Positions 61,927 through 64,000 of a stretch of 64,000 nt of DNA are shown piece after piece; position 1 is the stretch's first letter, and every line of letters starts with the position of its first letter. Source of the DNA: Thermotoga profunda AZM34c06. GTDB lineage: Bacteria; Thermotogota; Thermotogae; Thermotogales; DSM-5069. The position numbers and the translations under genes were made by a program. The stretch covers positions 2,003,413-2,067,412 of the forward strand of contig NZ_AP014510.1 of assembly GCF_000828675.1 (NCBI RefSeq). The letters are read 5' to 3'. The notes below the pieces were generated by a model that was given only the letters and a program-made list of their open reading frames with translations, did not search any database and was not told the DNA's origin.

Positions 61927-63452
61927 CTTTCCACCTCCTTTATTGCATAAGGAATCAGATCTAATAACTCGCTTGTCAACATCGTACCCTCCGAAGAACT
62001 GTAATGCTCTGCGGATAATCCATGTAAATACACTGCGCAAACTGAAGCATTCTTAGCATCGACTCCTTGGGCTATCATACCAACTATCATACCAGCAAGC
62101 ACATCTCCTGTACCTGCTTTGGATAAAGATGTATTACCAGTCAAATTAAAAAACATTCCATCCACAGTTGAAATCAAAGTCGTTGCGCTTTTTAAAACCA
62201 CTGTGACATTGTATTTGTTTGCAAATTCCTCTGCTAATTTGTAATTGTACCTCACTTCATCGATATTTTTTCCAACTAACCTTGCGAATTCACCTGGATG
62301 TGGTGTTAGAACAATTGGTACAGAAACTTTTCGAAGGATTTGGAGATTCTGCGCAAGACAGTTGAGACCATCGGCATCTATGACAACTGGTTTTGTCAAG
62401 TTAGCCATGATTCGTTCGAAAAATTCCGATGTATCTGAGTTACAAGTCATGCCTGGTCCAATCACAATAGCATCGGCATTTTCCATCATCTTCAAAGCTA
62501 TCTGTGAATCCTCCTTGATAAAATGATCGTGATTCACTGCGTGTGCGACTATTCCCGGTTCTTTTGCAATCGCCATCACATCAACAGGAGAACAAGTCAA
62601 CAGTTGAAGATAACCACAACCAACTCTCAGTGCCGCTATACTCGTTAAAACTGCAGCTCCAGGATAATCTCTGGAACCAGCTATCACCAAAACTTTTCCA
62701 TAACTACCTTTGTGCGAATCTTTAACACGTCTTGGCAGAATTTTCTTGACCATTTGCTTTGTTATTATTTGTCTTGTGATCTGCTTTGATTCTCTAAGAA
62801 ATCTGGGGATTCCTATGCTTGCCACTTTGAGTTTTCCACACAATTCTCTGCCTGGATATAGAACATGACAGAGCTTGGGAAGGCCAAAAGTTACCGTCAT
62901 ATCGGCTTTAATGGCGATCCCAAGTATCGCACCTGTGTCGGTCTCAAGACCAGAAGGTACATCAACAGAGACAACATATCTGGAATATAAATTCACCAAT
63001 TTCATAACCTCTGCTATGGGATCACGAACTTCTCCTTTTATTCCTACTCCTAAAAGAGCATCAACAACTACATCAGCGGATTTTACAAGCTCAGCAAGCT
63101 CGTTCAATGTTACATCATTACCCAATTTTCTGACATCGGCACCTATAGCTCTCAATCTTGAGAGATTAGTCAATGATTCTTCTGAGAGTTTTGCCTCATC
63201 TCCCACCAAGACAGTAGTCACATAATCTGTGTATTCAAGCAGATCTCTTGCAACAACAAAACCATCGCCACCGTTGTTTCCTGGTCCACACAAGACGAGA
63301 AATGAAGAGTTAGTTATATCACCAAGCTCCTGTTCGATAGCCAACACCACAGAAAGCCCCGCGCGTTCCATAAGTATAGATGGTGGGATACCAAATTGTT
63401 CGGAACATGCCTTATCGATCTTTCGCATCTCTTGCTCTGTAACGATTTTCAA
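61923..63452 (-). CDS. nnrD: Bifunctional NAD(P)H-hydrate epimerase/dehydratase
   Basis: Repairs hydrated NADH and NADPH, which form readily at high temperature. The 509 residues contain an epimerase domain (1-215: GPGNNGGDGFVVARDL, VDALLGVGIKG, VDVPSGLETDTG). The ADP-dependent dehydratase follows (225-509: HKGSYGKVLVIAGSRDYPGA, VIGPGM, VIDADGLN, LTPHPGEFARL, KAGTGDVLAGMI). The T. maritima homologue is structurally known. Confidence 0.96.
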   Translation of the reverse strand: MKIVTEQEMRKIDKACSEQFGIPPSILMERAGLSVVLAIEQELGDITNSSFLVLCGPGNNGGDGFVVARDLLEYTDYVTTVLVGDEAKLSEESLTNLSRLRAIGADVRKLGNDVTLNELAELVKSADVVVDALLGVGIKGEVRDPIAEVMKLVNLYSRYVVSVDVPSGLETDTGAILGIAIKADMTVTFGLPKLCHVLYPGRELCGKLKVASIGIPRFLRESKQITRQIITKQMVKKILPRRVKDSHKGSYGKVLVIAGSRDYPGAAVLTSIAALRVGCGYLQLLTCSPVDVMAIAKEPGIVAHAVNHDHFIKEDSQIALKMMENADAIVIGPGMTCNSDTSEFFERIMANLTKPVVIDADGLNCLAQNLQILRKVSVPIVLTPHPGEFARLVGKNIDEVRYNYKLAEEFANKYNVTVVLKSATTLISTVDGMFFNLTGNTSLSKAGTGDVLAGMIVGMIAQGVDAKNASVCAVYLHGLSAEHYSSSEGTMLTSELLDLIPYAIKEVES

Positions 63453-63456
63453 GATC

Positions 63457-63924
63457 TCACCTCACCCAGAAATACAAAACTTTGTATATCACATAGTAAA
63501 GCTTGATCTTCGACAGATATTTCTTGGAAATATTGTTATCTGCAGCAACCCTTGCCGGACCGGCATTGTAAGCCCTCAATGCGAAGTCCAGATCGCCATC
63601 ATAAAGATCTATCAAATAATGTAGATATCTAATTCCGACGACAATATTATCTACCACAGAATTGATATCTACTACTAAATTCAATTTTTCTGAAATCCAC
63701 GCAGCAGTCTCAGGCATCAATTGCATAATACCAATTGCTCCAGCACGAGAGACTGCATGTTCTCTAAAATCACTTTCTACTTTTATCAATGCCATTATTA
63801 AAAGCGGGTCAACAGACCCACTGTTATCTTTCACGATAGAATAATATCTCAAAGGAAAATAAGAATAAAAGAAAGCCATTATCAAAAGAAAAAGAACAAC
63901 TAAAATGATCTTCATTTTGATCAT
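63457..63924 (-). CDS. Lytic transglycosylase, SLT type
   Basis: Cleaves the glycan strands of peptidoglycan without water. The 155-residue protein has one N-terminal membrane anchor (IILVVLFLLIMAFFYSYFPL) and a compact SLT domain: catalytic Glu in ALIKVESDF, SRAGAIGIMQLMPETAAW, GIRYLHYLI and ALRAYNAGPARV. ATG 63924 overlaps the stop of the gene upstream as ATGA, so it is translationally coupled; ATG 63936 is an alternative. Likely used in wall growth or in building envelope machines. Confidence 0.92.
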   Translation of the reverse strand: MIKMKIILVVLFLLIMAFFYSYFPLRYYSIVKDNSGSVDPLLIMALIKVESDFREHAVSRAGAIGIMQLMPETAAWISEKLNLVVDINSVVDNIVVGIRYLHYLIDLYDGDLDFALRAYNAGPARVAADNNISKKYLSKIKLYYVIYKVLYFWVR

Positions 63925-64000
63925 ATCTGTAAACATCTCTGAACAAGCAAAACGACATATCCTGCTGGAGCCAAAAAAGTTCCAAAGGGTATCCTTTGCT
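63921..64000 (-). CDS. C-terminal end of a prepilin peptidase (A24 family), partial
   Basis: The last 25 codons of a minus-strand frame read RIPFGTFLAPAGYVVLL and end in a TGA at 63923-63921. The IPFGxFLA pattern followed by a hydrophobic helix is the C-terminus of type IV prepilin peptidases (PilD). The rest lies outside the window. The call depends on this short motif only. Confidence 0.6.
   Translation of the reverse strand, partial: QRIPFGTFLAPAGYVVLLVQRCLQI

Noticed and set aside
1-64000. CRISPR array, rRNA genes, or phage/IS genes
   Set aside because: No regularly spaced short repeats, rRNA segments, transposase, integrase or phage structural genes were recognised. The only long repeat is the 48-bp pair around the AAA+ gene.

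Overview
This 64 kb window looks like chromosome from a member of the order Thermotogales, most probably a Pseudothermotoga-like organism. This is inferred from protein resemblance and gene order, not from a search. The signs are moderate A+T content, strong GGAGGTGA-type ribosome binding sites, frequent TTG and GTG starts, the coaE-pgi-apt order, a TM287/288-type heterodimeric ABC exporter, and lysine-fermentation, flagellar and sugar ABC genes. There are two tRNA genes (Ser-CGA and Met-CAU type), no rRNA and no CRISPR array. Most of the DNA is tightly packed operons with 4-base overlaps.

Layout. 1-11 kb, minus strand: panC (cut by the edge), tRNA-Ser, an orphan 3,5-diaminohexanoate dehydrogenase (kdd) with a small partner, an orphan sugar-binding protein, coaE-hyp-pgi-apt, rpmB, and an operon of an opine-dehydrogenase-like protein, a B12-dependent mutase-like fusion, a Ddl-like ATP-grasp ligase and rnhB. 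11-17 kb: Nudix hydrolase and folP, an HD-GYP protein, an ABC-F ATPase, and an AAA+ ATPase gene bracketed by two 48-bp direct repeats. 17-22 kb: a TPR/glycosyltransferase/methyltransferase fusion next to a sigma-28-driven flagellin gene whose leader resembles a CsrA target. 22-30 kb: a two-component system, a DUF4382-like lipoprotein, an ammonia-type NAD synthetase and a pyrimidine operon (pyrC-K-D-F-E) with a leader-peptide attenuator.

30-43 kb is the most distinctive region. A plus-strand group (a GGT-family hydrolase, a DUF6305-like exported protein, two M14-type zinc deacylases, a DctM-like permease and a 48-aa membrane protein) converges with a minus-strand group (MarR, a heterodimeric ABC exporter, then PgsB, PgsC and a PgsW-like protein). 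Together they look like a poly-gamma-glutamate synthesis, export and turnover locus without PgsA.

43-64 kb: a bacterial glycerol-1-phosphate dehydrogenase with glutamine-dependent NAD synthetase; the TldD/TldE protease pair; a diiron oxygen-sensor-like protein paired with a soluble chemoreceptor and followed by a MASE3-GGDEF diguanylate cyclase; an N-acetylmannosamine-type operon (nanE, ABC transporter, ROK kinase, RpiR regulator) with a near-consensus promoter and operator; and a housekeeping operon (prepilin peptidase end, lytic transglycosylase, nnrD, a TPR/coiled-coil protein, trmB, gpsA). Starts were chosen by ribosome-binding-site spacing where that was informative. All functions are read from recognisable motifs, without database searches.
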